This document shows positions 52,801-54,659 of a stretch of 64,000 bases of DNA, piece by piece. The stretch comes from Owenia fusiformis (Eukaryota; Annelida; Polychaeta; Sabellida; Oweniidae): the NCBI GenBank assembly GCA_903813345.2, contig CAIIXF020000005.1, positions 14,571,375 through 14,635,374 of the forward strand, in the 5' to 3' direction. Within the stretch, counting starts at the first letter, position 1; each line of letters begins with the position of its first letter. Under the pieces are notes generated by a model. It worked only from the letters and a program-made list of their open reading frames with translations, was not told the origin of the DNA and made no database searches. A program made the translations under genes and the position numbers.

Positions 52801-54536
52801 TAGAAATATTTTATATAACTGTTTTTGTTAACATTTATTGTTTTTTAGTGCAATTGTTTTTGCTCCTTTCTACCAATTCTTGAGAATGAAATAAAATGTC
52901 TTTCCGAACCTTGTTGGAACAAAATAGCATATACAACATGTTTTTAGACCTCTCAATATTAAAGTTATACAAAGGAGTTTTTGGTTAATTTTAAAAAAGC
53001 ATTCAAAAAATTAAAACAAAATCCCCCCAAAATAGATAAAATTCAAGAAAAACTTTTTATTTCATTATCAAGATACTTTTTTAAAATCAACCAAAATTTC
53101 CTTAGTACAATTACAATATTGAGAGACCTAAACATGTTGTGTTTATGTCGTTTTGTTCCAATGAGGTTCTGGAAACATGATACCAAGAACAAAACAAGTG
53201 TTTGATGTGTTTTTTAAAACAATATAGATGAAAGTATGTATATCTATTTCAAATTATATTGTTACCATTCAAAAGATGGCCATTATATTGACAATTTGTA
53301 AGATTTTCAGAAATTTTTGATGACTGGTTTAAGAGAAACGTGTGTTCAAAAAGTTCGCCATATCGATACCCATTCTTTCTCTTGATTATTTCTGGCAATA
53401 ATTGCCAGATCATGAAACTTTTGATTTAAAACATTTATACAGTTTGATGATTTGTGATACTGCATGGTATATTTAATCAGCTTTTATGTTGTATAAAATT
53501 AATCGCTCTAATTTTTCATTTTCTATATATAATATTCTAAAGGTTAATAAAGTGAATATAATTAATCCATATATCAGTGGTCCATTTAATCAGTTTCAAT
53601 ATATTCATTTTCATCTGGTTGACTGGGTTGACTCGGATTCTATACAAACAATGCATTTCAAATAATGCACTTATTTCTATTATTCAAGCATAGAAATCAG
53701 AATCAGAATCCTTCAAGACAAAATTCAATCACAAGAATGGTTGCATCATAACCTAAATCTTGTTACCAACTTTGTTAAGCTTTCTCATGTAGAGTGACTA
53801 ATGATTATAGTTTACTGACACAGCTCTTTCAGACCTCATACGACCCATGACCCAGTTCATGTGCCAGGGGTCTATTTCTCAAAATTCCTTAAAGTTACGG
53901 ATTCGTAAGTCAATTGTTCTTTCTCAAACGTATTGGTTTGGCATTTTAAGGGATTTATGTAAGATAATGATAATCATAACATCATTGCCTTCTTTTACCT
54001 TAACATTATAGGCACCTCAGAAAATTACGATACGGAGTTTGGAGAAATGCAATATGAAACTTCGCATCTTTCAATTCTATGGAAATCATAATTTAACGGG
54101 TCTGTAACTCATGGAGTTTGGAGAAATAGACACAAGGACCTTGTGCATTAACTCTTCTGTAATGCAGAAAATGTGAATGAAGAGCTCTCTGTAATAATAC
54201 AGGGTGGTTGAGATCATTGGTACATTATCAATTTAATCAATGATTTTTTGGACCACACTGTGTGATCAAAGGACTATAGAAATATATAAAAAATTATTTT
54301 GAGAGATAACAAATGTTATGTTTATATAATAATAAAAGTATAATAATATATTTCCAGGTGAGATTGGAGGCTTCATGGGGCTGTTTATAGGTGGCAGCAT
54401 CATGACACTGATTGAAGTCTTTGACCTTTTCATCTATAATGCTTTCCTGAAGATGAAGATGAAAATACAAGTCGGATCAGATGCTTCATTTCGGAAGGAC
54501 AATATGACTCCAGTATACATAGAGGATATAATATGA
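1356..54536 (+). CDS. Multidomain DEG/ENaC/ASIC-family sodium channel (22 exons chained, 5' incomplete)
   Basis: Predicted plasma-membrane, amiloride-type sodium channel subunit with a very large modular ectodomain. Exons: 1356-1817, 2380-2493, 3216-3398, 3649-3800, 5102-5336, 8307-8458, 8988-9249, 9740-10069, 10289-10549, 10924-11147, 11566-11665, 12090-12161, 12550-12654, 12950-13057, 13487-13556, 13631-13780, 14142-14251, 14888-~14907, 15582-15680, 15862-17498, 19588-19679, 54358-54536. All phases agree and the sum stays in frame (about 1,704 codons before the stop). Seen directly: TM1-like segment, LDLa, MAM, CUB, kringle and cysteine-rich modules, the family's GLS and HDP motifs, the cysteine-rich domain, the NNFL strand, and TM2 with GLFIGGS. 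The cytoplasmic N-terminus and start codon are not visible and probably lie upstream. Least certain are exons 13631-13780 and 14888-14907; about 40 family residues between GLS and LLHDP are unaccounted for. The ligand and gating are unknown; the modules suggest matrix or ligand binding (inference). Confidence 0.85.
2380..2493 (+). CDS. Channel exon: LDL-receptor class A module
   Basis: A single phase 1-1 exon encodes one complete LDLa module. It shows the six cysteines, the FEC-NG-CIP core and the calcium-binding CGDGSDE motif. Acceptor TTTAG before 2380; donor GTGAGT at 2494. This is one of the clearest domain calls in the window. Confidence 0.95.
2674..2763 (+). repeat. 21-bp tandem repeat
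   Basis: Four to five copies of GCAACCNTATCAAATTCTCT plus T, in an intron of the channel gene. Confidence 0.85.
3216..3398 (+). CDS. Channel exon: MAM N-terminal half
   Basis: After acceptor TTTTTCAG it encodes [13 protein letters not shown] followed by a DW-containing strand, the hallmark opening of a MAM domain. The exon is phase 1-1 and is followed after only 250 bp by a CUB exon, so the second half of this MAM is not next to it. Either the MAM is split or a half has been lost. Confidence 0.85.
3649..3800 (+). CDS. Channel exon: first half of CUB module
   Basis: Phase 1-0 exon after acceptor CTCTCAG. It encodes [21 protein letters not shown] then YLNCVWTI, the canonical CUB start (C-G ... 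G-SP-YP-Y ... C-W-I). Donor CAG|GTATGC. Confidence 0.85.
4041..5101 (+). repeat. 62-66-bp tandem array abutting a channel exon
   Basis: About 16 units containing AATTTAACAGGTCAGGAAAC and CATAGAGATA-type blocks. The left half shows ~66-bp units with GGCCTGGACATTGAGATA; the right half shows nearly identical 62-bp units. The last unit ends CATAGAG, which serves as the acceptor of the CUB exon at 5102. Confidence 0.9.
5102..5336 (+). CDS. Channel exon: second half of CUB module, GC donor
   Basis: Encodes [10 protein letters not shown] ... WKGCG ... [20 protein letters not shown], the second half of a CUB module (C-x-D-Y-l-x-I, then the strands ending with GF-I-F). The start is set at 5102 by phase. 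The acceptor CATAGAG is poor, with no pyrimidine tract, and lies at the end of a tandem array. The strand normally preceding the third cysteine is very short. The GT donor at 5330 breaks the frame with the next exon; the GC donor at 5337 (AATG|GCAAGT) keeps it. Confidence 0.75.
5337..6314 (+). other. Channel intron with GC donor, unique-looking DNA
   Basis: Intron start at the GC donor. The sequence is AT-rich without a recognised gene or element up to the foldback element at 6315. Confidence 0.4.
6315..6848. mobile_element. 534-bp foldback MITE with 5-bp target duplication
   Basis: Two arms of about 250 bp are near-perfect inverted copies, starting CACTGGTGATCCACTCGATT, meeting at a short centre near 6575. 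TATCT flanks both ends (6310-6314 and 6849-6853). No transposase. The apparent open frames in both directions are products of the palindrome. Confidence 0.88.
6854..8306 (+). other. Channel intron, no gene seen
   Basis: AT-rich intronic DNA. Near 8160-8280 there is a short piece with GTTGGTGACTGGTG and GGTGGTGACATTTTG that resembles the edge of the 49.4-51.8 kb repeat family. Confidence 0.4.
8307..8458 (+). CDS. Channel exon: first half of second CUB-like module
   Basis: Acceptor TTTCAG, phase 1-0. It encodes a divergent strand set ending [14 protein letters not shown], the position of the CUB C-W-x-I strand with F replacing the cysteine. The donor AATAAG|GTAAGA is the first unit of a 33-bp minisatellite. 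Confidence 0.75.
8446..8960 (+). repeat. 33-bp minisatellite built from an exon end and its splice donor
   Basis: About 15 units of the form CATGATCCAAATAAGGTCAG plus AAATCTTAGCATA-type sequence. The first unit is the coding end of exon 8307-8458 with its donor (CCAAATAAG|GTAAGA), so each copy repeats the exon end and a donor-like GT. The first units stay in the exon's reading frame, giving an 11-residue DPNKVRNxTIH repeat if retained. Confidence 0.92.
8988..9249 (+). CDS. Channel exon: second half of second CUB-like module
   Basis: Phase 0-1 exon after TTCTTAG. It has a C-x3-GDNIQI strand, a lone [12 protein letters not shown] and a final [10 protein letters not shown] strand, resembling the C-D-x-IQI ... 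F-Y end of a CUB. The domain is degenerate, so CUB is a likely assignment, not a firm one. Confidence 0.75.
9340..9510. repeat. Small inverted repeat in channel intron
   Basis: GGATAAAGCAGTTATGTAC and ATATGGGGTTTATCC on the left are mirrored by GGATAAACCCCATATCC and GTACATAAC on the right. It is probably a degraded short foldback element. Confidence 0.55.
9740..10069 (+). CDS. Channel exon: MAM C-terminal-type module
   Basis: Acceptor CCCTTAG; donor GCG|GTGAGT; phase 1-1. The pattern [18 protein letters not shown] ... [11 protein letters not shown] ... KLKFEF ... [14 protein letters not shown] matches the C-F-Y-M-G-x-L ... W-x2-V ... AIDDI ... G-C of MAM second halves. It resembles the module in exon 1356-1817. 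Confidence 0.75.
10289..10549 (+). CDS. Channel exon: kringle module
   Basis: One phase 1-1 exon encodes a full kringle: [38 protein letters not shown] and DCDIETC. The six kringle cysteines and the RNPDG and PWCYT motifs are all present. Kringles bind lysine side chains or proteins in other families; their role on a channel is unknown. Confidence 0.95.
10924..11147 (+). CDS. Channel exon: lectin/WSC-like module, first part
   Basis: Acceptor TTTTCAG, phase 1-0. It encodes [24 protein letters not shown]-type sequence, resembling the C-x3-A-x3-GF-FALQ-GG-C core seen in WSC and related invertebrate modules. It continues in the exon at 11566. The family name is tentative. Confidence 0.75.
11566..11665 (+). 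CDS. Channel exon: lectin/WSC-like module, second part
   Basis: Phase 0-1. It encodes [20 protein letters not shown], the closing C-x-GLG-x5-VY strand of the module begun at 10924. Acceptor TTTCAG; donor GAAT|GTGAGT. Confidence 0.75.
12090..12161 (+). CDS. Channel exon: short linker
   Basis: A 72-nt phase 1-1 exon (24 residues) with one cysteine ([12 protein letters not shown]). Acceptor ATTGCAG; donor GTGAGT. No domain recognised. Confidence 0.65.
12170..12305 (+). repeat. ~50-bp tandem repeat, three units
   Basis: TGATTGGCTAGATATGGTCA with CATGGCACTATTTGACTGAT, repeated three times with a few changes just behind the donor of exon 12090-12161. Confidence 0.8.
12550..12654 (+). CDS. Channel exon: short linker
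   Basis: A 105-nt phase 1-1 exon starting [12 protein letters not shown]. Acceptor TTTTCTAG; donor AAAG|GTAAAT. No domain recognised; it is placed by phase and splice signals. Confidence 0.65.
12950..13057 (+). CDS. Channel exon: small cysteine-rich (EGF-like) module
   Basis: Phase 1-1 exon with six cysteines in about 35 residues: CDRNCNGSC, a GWWRCDDQC stretch, and [12 protein letters not shown]. The spacing looks like an EGF/GCC-type module. Acceptor TTGTAAG after a pyrimidine-rich tract; donor GTAAGA. Confidence 0.75.
13487..13556 (+). CDS. Channel exon: return to channel ectodomain
   Basis: Acceptor TTATACAG, donor GTAGGT, phase 1-2. It encodes [20 protein letters not shown]. The position, just before the C-W-x-G-x-C block, suggests it belongs to the channel core rather than to a module. 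Confidence 0.65.
13631..13780 (+). CDS. Probable channel exon with weak splice sites
   Basis: An open frame of about 50 residues ([16 protein letters not shown] onward) fits the phase-2 exon before it and the phase-2 requirement of the exon after it. To do so it must use acceptor GCAAG at 13626-13630 and donor TAT|GTGATA. Both sites are weak, so the boundaries are uncertain. Confidence 0.4.
14142..14251 (+). CDS. Channel exon: finger-domain cysteine block
   Basis: Encodes [20 protein letters not shown] then GQCYTFN, the canonical DEG/ENaC sequence C-x-W/F-x-G-x2-C ... F-x3-T-x2-G-x-C-Y-T-FN. Acceptor TTTTTTAG; donor ACGG|GTATGT. This firmly identifies the family. Confidence 0.92.
14399..14680. 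mobile_element. Short MITE-like element with GTAGCCAGGGG ends
   Basis: Left end ATGTAGCCAGGGGTGTGATC followed by a C-rich tract; right end CCCCCTTGGCTACGCCCCTG is its inverted partner. About 270 bp with AT-rich centre, in a channel intron. Confidence 0.55.
14888..14907 (+). CDS. Channel exon: GLS motif (end uncertain)
   Basis: After acceptor TTTGCAG the frame reads [10 protein letters not shown], matching the conserved GxxSGLSxxL strand. The best phase-0 donor is A|GTAATG at 14908; a later donor up to about 14970 is possible. About 40 residues usual between this motif and LLHDP are missing, so another exon may lie in 14908-15581. Confidence 0.6.
15164..15278 (-). CDS. Isolated antisense coding exon, unknown basic amphipathic C-terminus
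   Basis: The minus strand inside a channel intron has a strong acceptor (pyrimidine-rich, TCTTAG) and then 37 open codons to [23 protein letters not shown] and then [14 protein letters not shown]. The segment has balanced codons and an amphipathic, lysine-rich helix at its end, unlike translated repeat DNA. No partner exon was found upstream on that strand, and I do not recognise the family. It could be the last exon of a small secreted peptide gene, a relic, or chance. Confidence 0.35.
15582..15680 (+). CDS. Channel exon: HDP motif
   Basis: A phase 0-0 exon of 33 codons, [20 protein letters not shown] then PGQRSFVNV, equals the conserved (V/L)xxHDPxxxPxxxxxGFxxxPG block of DEG/ENaC channels. 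Acceptor GTTTTAG; donor TAT|GTAAGA. Confidence 0.92.
15862..17498 (+). CDS. Channel exon: cysteine-rich domain plus ~435-residue helical insertion
   Basis: A 1,637-nt exon. Its first ~100 residues carry the DEG/ENaC cysteine ladder (cysteines at about exon residues 11, 30, 34, 43, 45, 61, 69, 86, 90, 94), including CQCRAPYMP and [10 protein letters not shown]. Family members usually reach the NNFL strand within about 50 residues of this point. Here about 435 residues follow, acidic, polar and apparently helical, with only two cysteines and several NxS/T sites. The exon ends phase 2 at GA|GTAAGT and joins correctly to [10 protein letters not shown] at 19588, so the insertion is in frame. Confidence 0.93.
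18150..18880 (+). repeat. 239-bp tandem triplication inside the pogo remnant
   Basis: The anchor GGGTCTGTTATGATAGCTAG recurs at about 18311, 18550 and 18789. Units are nearly identical, so the triplication is recent relative to the insertion. Confidence 0.9.
18941..19105 (+). pseudogene. pogo-like transposase C-terminus, truncated
   Basis: An open stretch of 54 codons reads [20 protein letters not shown], then [10 protein letters not shown], and ends [14 protein letters not shown] before TAA. KQTTxxxFxK is the usual end of Tigger/pogo transposases. The DDE core and DNA-binding domains are absent, so it is non-functional. Confidence 0.75.
19588..19679 (+). CDS. Channel exon: palm beta-strand before TM2
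   Basis: Acceptor TTTCAG; donor ATGG|GTATGT. It encodes [20 protein letters not shown], matching the conserved NxLxLxVYFxxLxYxxIxQ strand that leads into TM2 in DEG/ENaC channels. Confidence 0.93.
19680..20590. other. Intron DNA without recognised features
   Basis: AT-rich; no coding exon or clear repeat seen between the channel donor and the 3' end of peptide paralog 1. Confidence 0.4.
20651..23742 (-). CDS. Secreted cysteine-knot-like peptide precursor, paralog 1
   Basis: Minus-strand exons 23742-23689 ([18 protein letters not shown] signal), 23179-23056 and 20757-20651 (stop TGA); 94 residues. Donors GTAAGT and GTAGGT, acceptors TTTCAG and TATAG, phases 0 and 1. Exon 2 encodes a short propeptide ending at the dibasic QRHKR site, then cysteines spaced C-x4-C-x5-C-x3-C-x-C; exon 3 supplies the sixth after x9, then a tail of repeated A-T-D-E-P (a 15-bp coding repeat). 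The C-x-C between cysteines four and five is like plant and animal knottins. PolyA signal AATAAA at 20596-20591. It is the most distal copy in transcription order; intron 2 (2.3 kb) carries two MITEs and satellite units. Confidence 0.78.
21197..21729. mobile_element. 533-bp MITE, CAGGGTKGGCC ends, TA duplication
   Basis: Left CAGGGTTGGCCAAAAATCC and right GTATTTTTGGCCCACCCTG are inverted partners, continuing inward (AATACCCAAGTTTTAAGATT). TA flanks both sides. It lies in intron 2 of peptide paralog 1. The same family is at 44995-45978. Confidence 0.85.
21925..22425. mobile_element. ~500-bp inverted-repeat element
   Basis: CTCATACCCACCTACCCACC and GGGTTCAATTTTAAAGATTT on the left are mirrored by AAATTGAACCTTTCAAAG and ACGTGGGTAGGTTGGTATGA on the right. 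No transposase. In intron 2 of paralog 1. Confidence 0.75.
22480..22945 (-). repeat. Three units of the ~137-bp satellite family, minus orientation
   Basis: Contains reverse complements of TGACCTTCTCAAGGTCA, CTTGCTTCAAATTGAC and ATCATCTACAAGTTCTCAGA, the landmarks of the array at 49470-51770. Confidence 0.75.
23334..23546. mobile_element. 213-bp foldback element
   Basis: Near-perfect ~85-bp arms beginning TACAAAGTTGTTGATTTTCT and including GACGTTTCGTAGGATGTCCA, around a short AT-rich centre. It sits in intron 1 of peptide paralog 1. Confidence 0.85.
23848..23875 (-). promoter_or_regulatory. Predicted core promoter of peptide paralog 1
   Basis: The minus strand reads TTGAGGCTTGAGTAAAATTA, collinear with the paralog promoters, about 110-125 bp before the ATG at 23742. 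The TATA box is weak (AAAATTAAA). Confidence 0.45.
23960..24500. repeat. GTCCGTCC-containing dispersed repeat fragment
   Basis: ATCGAACAAAGTTTGGGGGG, then TGTCTGTCCGTCCAACTGTC, a FATC-like mid region and the repeated AAAGTAGTGGAGCGATTTTG. Similar GTCCGTCC ends occur at 26.8 and 60.4 kb. Confidence 0.55.
25268..26270. mobile_element. Mariner-like remnant: two transposase ends head to head
   Basis: 1,003 bp flanked by TA, with CAGGGTGACCGGAAAAAAAG at the left and its inverted partner at the right; arms pair for over 200 bp. Each arm encodes a piece of the same transposase C-terminal region: [20 protein letters not shown] on the minus strand (25628-25428) and [20 protein letters not shown] on the plus strand (near 25895-25960). 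DFFLWGxLKDxVY is a mariner/IS630-type signature. Confidence 0.85.
26805..27775 (+). mobile_element. ~970-bp element with GTGAGC ends and GTCCGTCC run
   Basis: Begins TTGGCTCACACAGTGAGCCT followed by a (GTCC)n run, and ends AACTGTGTGAGCACAGGACC. Compared with the duplicate at 52.8 kb, it looks inserted into the copied segment. Its middle shares landmarks with the 137-bp satellite. Confidence 0.6.
27836..28115. repeat. ~280-bp foldback repeat, copy A
   Basis: CTTTCCGAACCTTGTTGGAA and AGACCTCTCAATATT are mirrored by AATATTGAGAGACCTAAACA and TTCCAATGAGGTTCGGAAAG. Copies lie at 52894-53170 and, truncated, 52245-52445. Confidence 0.8.
28329..28770 (+). repeat. 157-bp tandem repeat, ~2.8 units
   Basis: The anchor GCTTGATAGCTAATACTTAA recurs at 28371, 28528 and 28685. 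A single diverged unit also appears near 30450. Confidence 0.9.
28886..29341. mobile_element. 456-bp Tc1/mariner-type MITE, TA duplication
   Basis: CACTCCCCTCCATAAGTTTG at the left and its inverted copy at the right, continuing through CCCCCATTGAACTACGTGTT. TA on both sides; no transposase. Confidence 0.85.
29873..30422 (-). pseudogene. LINE reverse-transcriptase-protein C-terminal fragment, frameshifted
   Basis: Two overlapping minus-strand frames carry [13 protein letters not shown] and then [20 protein letters not shown], continuing to [20 protein letters not shown] and [19 protein letters not shown]-x-F/H-K ... AQLRSG ... I-ETGRY is typical of the region after the reverse transcriptase in non-LTR elements. 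A frameshift near 30240 breaks it. Confidence 0.65.
30430..31384. other. AT-rich intron DNA, one diverged 157-bp unit
   Basis: A relic of the 28.3-28.8 kb repeat at about 30450-30510; otherwise no gene or element seen. Confidence 0.4.
31385..33067. mobile_element. Mariner-type element with CAGGGTGA ends
   Basis: Left CAGGGTGAGCCCAAAAAATG and right TTTTTGTGGTTCACCCTG are inverted partners with TA flanks. No recognisable transposase. It is interrupted by a second element at 31850-32987. Confidence 0.7.
31850..32987. mobile_element. Nested 1.14-kb element, CAGGCCTCG ends, GTGCC duplication
   Basis: CAGGCCTCG at the left, CGAGGCCTG at the right, flanked by GTGCC at 31845-31849 and 32988-32992. 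It sits inside the element at 31385-33067, so it inserted later. Confidence 0.75.
33264..46150 (-). CDS. Secreted cysteine-rich peptide precursor, paralog 2 (diverged)
   Basis: Same gene plan on the minus strand: exon 1 46150-46097 ([18 protein letters not shown]), exon 2 44562-44442, exon 3 33340-33264 (stop TAA); 83 residues, phases 0 and 1 as in its paralogs. The core keeps CGRGFPSC and GWKYC, but there are three extra cysteines: two in the propeptide region (CLRRC) and one beside the fourth core cysteine (PRCCYC). The HKR processing site is lost, and the A-x-x-E-P tail is replaced by a lysine-rich one. Intron 2 is 11.1 kb because a 10.5-kb element sits in it. The frame is open and splice sites are intact, so it may be active with altered folding or may be decaying. 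No clear AATAAA follows. Confidence 0.65.
34840..35325. repeat. GGGCC-rich inserted repeat
   Basis: Begins CAGGCCCGTAGCAACTGGCG, runs through polyG and many GGGCCCAAAA-like blocks, and ends AAAGCTGGCTACGGGC, an imperfect inverted partner. Present in the left arm of the 10.5-kb element and absent from the right arm. Confidence 0.65.
35590..36200 (+). repeat. Two diverged ~360-bp direct repeats
   Basis: The block CCGTTTCCATRGCAACYWTT ... AATGAAGCTATTGASGCCCC ... TGACGTCATAA occurs at about 35608-35790 and again at about 35940-36130. Confidence 0.8.
37200..40795 (+). repeat. 3.6-kb minisatellite with 829-bp higher-order repeat
   Basis: Monomers of roughly 30-40 bp centred on CAATTGGTTCTCTAGTAGC and CACCCTAGTTACCC. 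Larger blocks repeat with a period of 829 bp: the same stretch starts at 37242, 38071 and 38900, the third copy diverging after about 200 bp. Open frames such as [11 protein letters not shown] are repeat artefacts. Confidence 0.95.
41225..42860 (+). repeat. Degenerate ~150-250-bp repeats with polyG tracts
   Basis: Repeated blocks GATGCTATTTGGTGCTTTCT, GGGCACTTTTAAAGTGTATG, AGTCAATAA and GGGGGTGTCAAAGGG, about six to seven units of uneven length, in the right arm of the 10.5-kb element. Confidence 0.8.
44995..45978. mobile_element. 984-bp MITE in intron 1 of peptide paralog 2
   Basis: CAGGGTGTGCCAAAAAAAC at the left and TATTGTTTTTTGCCCACCCTG-type sequence at the right, with AATACCCAAGTTTAAAG inside both. 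It is the same family as 21197-21729 but longer and asymmetric. Confidence 0.8.
46151..47338. other. Spacer between peptide paralogs 3 and 2
   Basis: Contains the promoter region of paralog 2 and, at 46708, a lone CAGGGTGTGCCAAAAAAA terminus without a partner. No coding exon seen. Confidence 0.45.
46227..46255 (-). promoter_or_regulatory. Predicted core promoter of peptide paralog 2
   Basis: The minus strand reads TTGAGGCTTCAGTAAAATAT, an AAAATATAA TATA-like box behind the shared GAGGCTT motif, about 80-100 bp before the ATG at 46150. Confidence 0.45.
47339..52528 (-). CDS. Secreted cysteine-knot-like peptide precursor, paralog 3
   Basis: Three exons on the minus strand: 52528-52475 (ATG, 18-residue hydrophobic signal sequence beginning MVKSGFFAW), 48596-48455 and 47442-47339 (stop TAA). 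Splice sites are consensus (GTAAGT, GTTGGT donors; TTTCAG, TATAG acceptors) with phases 0 and 1; total 99 residues. Exon 2 has a propeptide with a dibasic HKR-AES site and then cysteines spaced C-x5-C-x6-C-x3-C-x-C. Exon 3 adds WKYC, giving x10 before the sixth cysteine, then a proline-rich tail of repeated A-P-V-E-P. The framework fits an inhibitor cystine knot (C-C-C-C-x-C-C), so an extracellular, disulfide-rich peptide is likely. The family is not one I recognise; function (channel modulator, antimicrobial, signalling) is unknown. A PolyA signal AATAAA lies at 47270-47265. Confidence 0.78.
47682..48445. mobile_element. ~760-bp inverted-repeat element in intron 2 of paralog 3
   Basis: GAAATTCTCCATCTAAAATG and TCACTCGACCTTTT (47766-47800) are mirrored by AAAAGTCGAGTGACATTTTA and ATGGAGAATTTCTTAG (48252-48290). 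The outer part is GGGCC-rich, as at 34.9 kb. Confidence 0.7.
49470..51770 (+). repeat. ~137-bp satellite array in intron 1 of paralog 3
   Basis: About 15 units with CTTGCTTCAAATTGACTAAA, CAAAATCATCTACATGTTCT, CAGAAATTCAAATCTGACTT and TGACCTTCAATGACCTTCTC. Some units carry an internal ~45-bp duplication of the GATTTGACATTTGACC block. The region is preceded at 49374-49470 by GTCACCACCAAAAGTGGTGA. Confidence 0.93.
51990..52460. repeat. Duplicated segment, copy B (diverged, truncated)
   Basis: Matches the start of 26640-26790 and 52676-52850 (TTTTATGTAATGNTNATTGA, TTGACAACAATTTAATGC) and part of the foldback repeat. It ends about 15 bp from exon 1 of paralog 3. Confidence 0.7.
52605..52640 (-). 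promoter_or_regulatory. Predicted core promoter of peptide paralog 3
   Basis: On the minus strand a TATAAAAGG box (52617-52609) follows the motif GAGGCTTGA (52632-52624). Both lie about 80-105 bp before the ATG. The GAGGCTT motif recurs at the same distance in the other two paralogs. Confidence 0.55.
52676..53360. repeat. Duplicated segment, copy C, with ~280-bp foldback
   Basis: Aligns with 26640-28330 without the GTCCGTCC insertion, including the foldback at 52894-53170 and the end GGTTTAAGAGAAACGTG. It lies upstream of paralog 3. Confidence 0.8.
53361..54357. other. End of the long intron, no gene seen
   Basis: AT-rich, with a lone CAGGGTGG terminus at 54201. The branchpoint/polypyrimidine region before 54358 is AT-rich, ending TTTCCAG. 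Confidence 0.4.
54358..54536 (+). CDS. Channel last exon: TM2, selectivity filter, C-terminus
   Basis: Acceptor TTTCCAG. It encodes [20 protein letters not shown] and VFDLFIY, the canonical TM2 with the G-x-S filter (here GGS) and the conserved E. A short basic cytoplasmic tail (LKMKMKIQ) follows, with stop TGA at 54534-54536. Phase 1 matches the exon ending 19679. The last residues and the stop lie inside the arm of an inverted repeat. Confidence 0.95.
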
Positions 54537-54655
54537 TTTTTGAGGGATATCATTTTTATCCATGAGTGGATATCGCTCATCGCCTGGAGATCGGTGTTAT
54601 CCAAGAGTGGATAAAAATGATAGCCGAGAAAATCATAGGATATCATATTTATCCG
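54524..54655. repeat. Inverted repeat spanning the channel stop codon
   Basis: GATATAATATGATTTTTGAG and GGATATCATTTTTATCC on the left are mirrored by GGATAAAAATGATAGCC and GAAAATCATAGGATATC on the right. The left arm covers the last codons and TGA of the channel gene. Confidence 0.75.
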
Positions 54656-54659
54656 ATAG

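Larger units (their letters stand above)
19680..54357 (+). other. 34.7-kb last intron of the channel gene
   Basis: Bounded by donor GTATGT at 19680 and acceptor TTTCCAG before 54358, with matching phase 1. It contains three antisense peptide genes and most of the transposons of the window. Confidence 0.85.
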
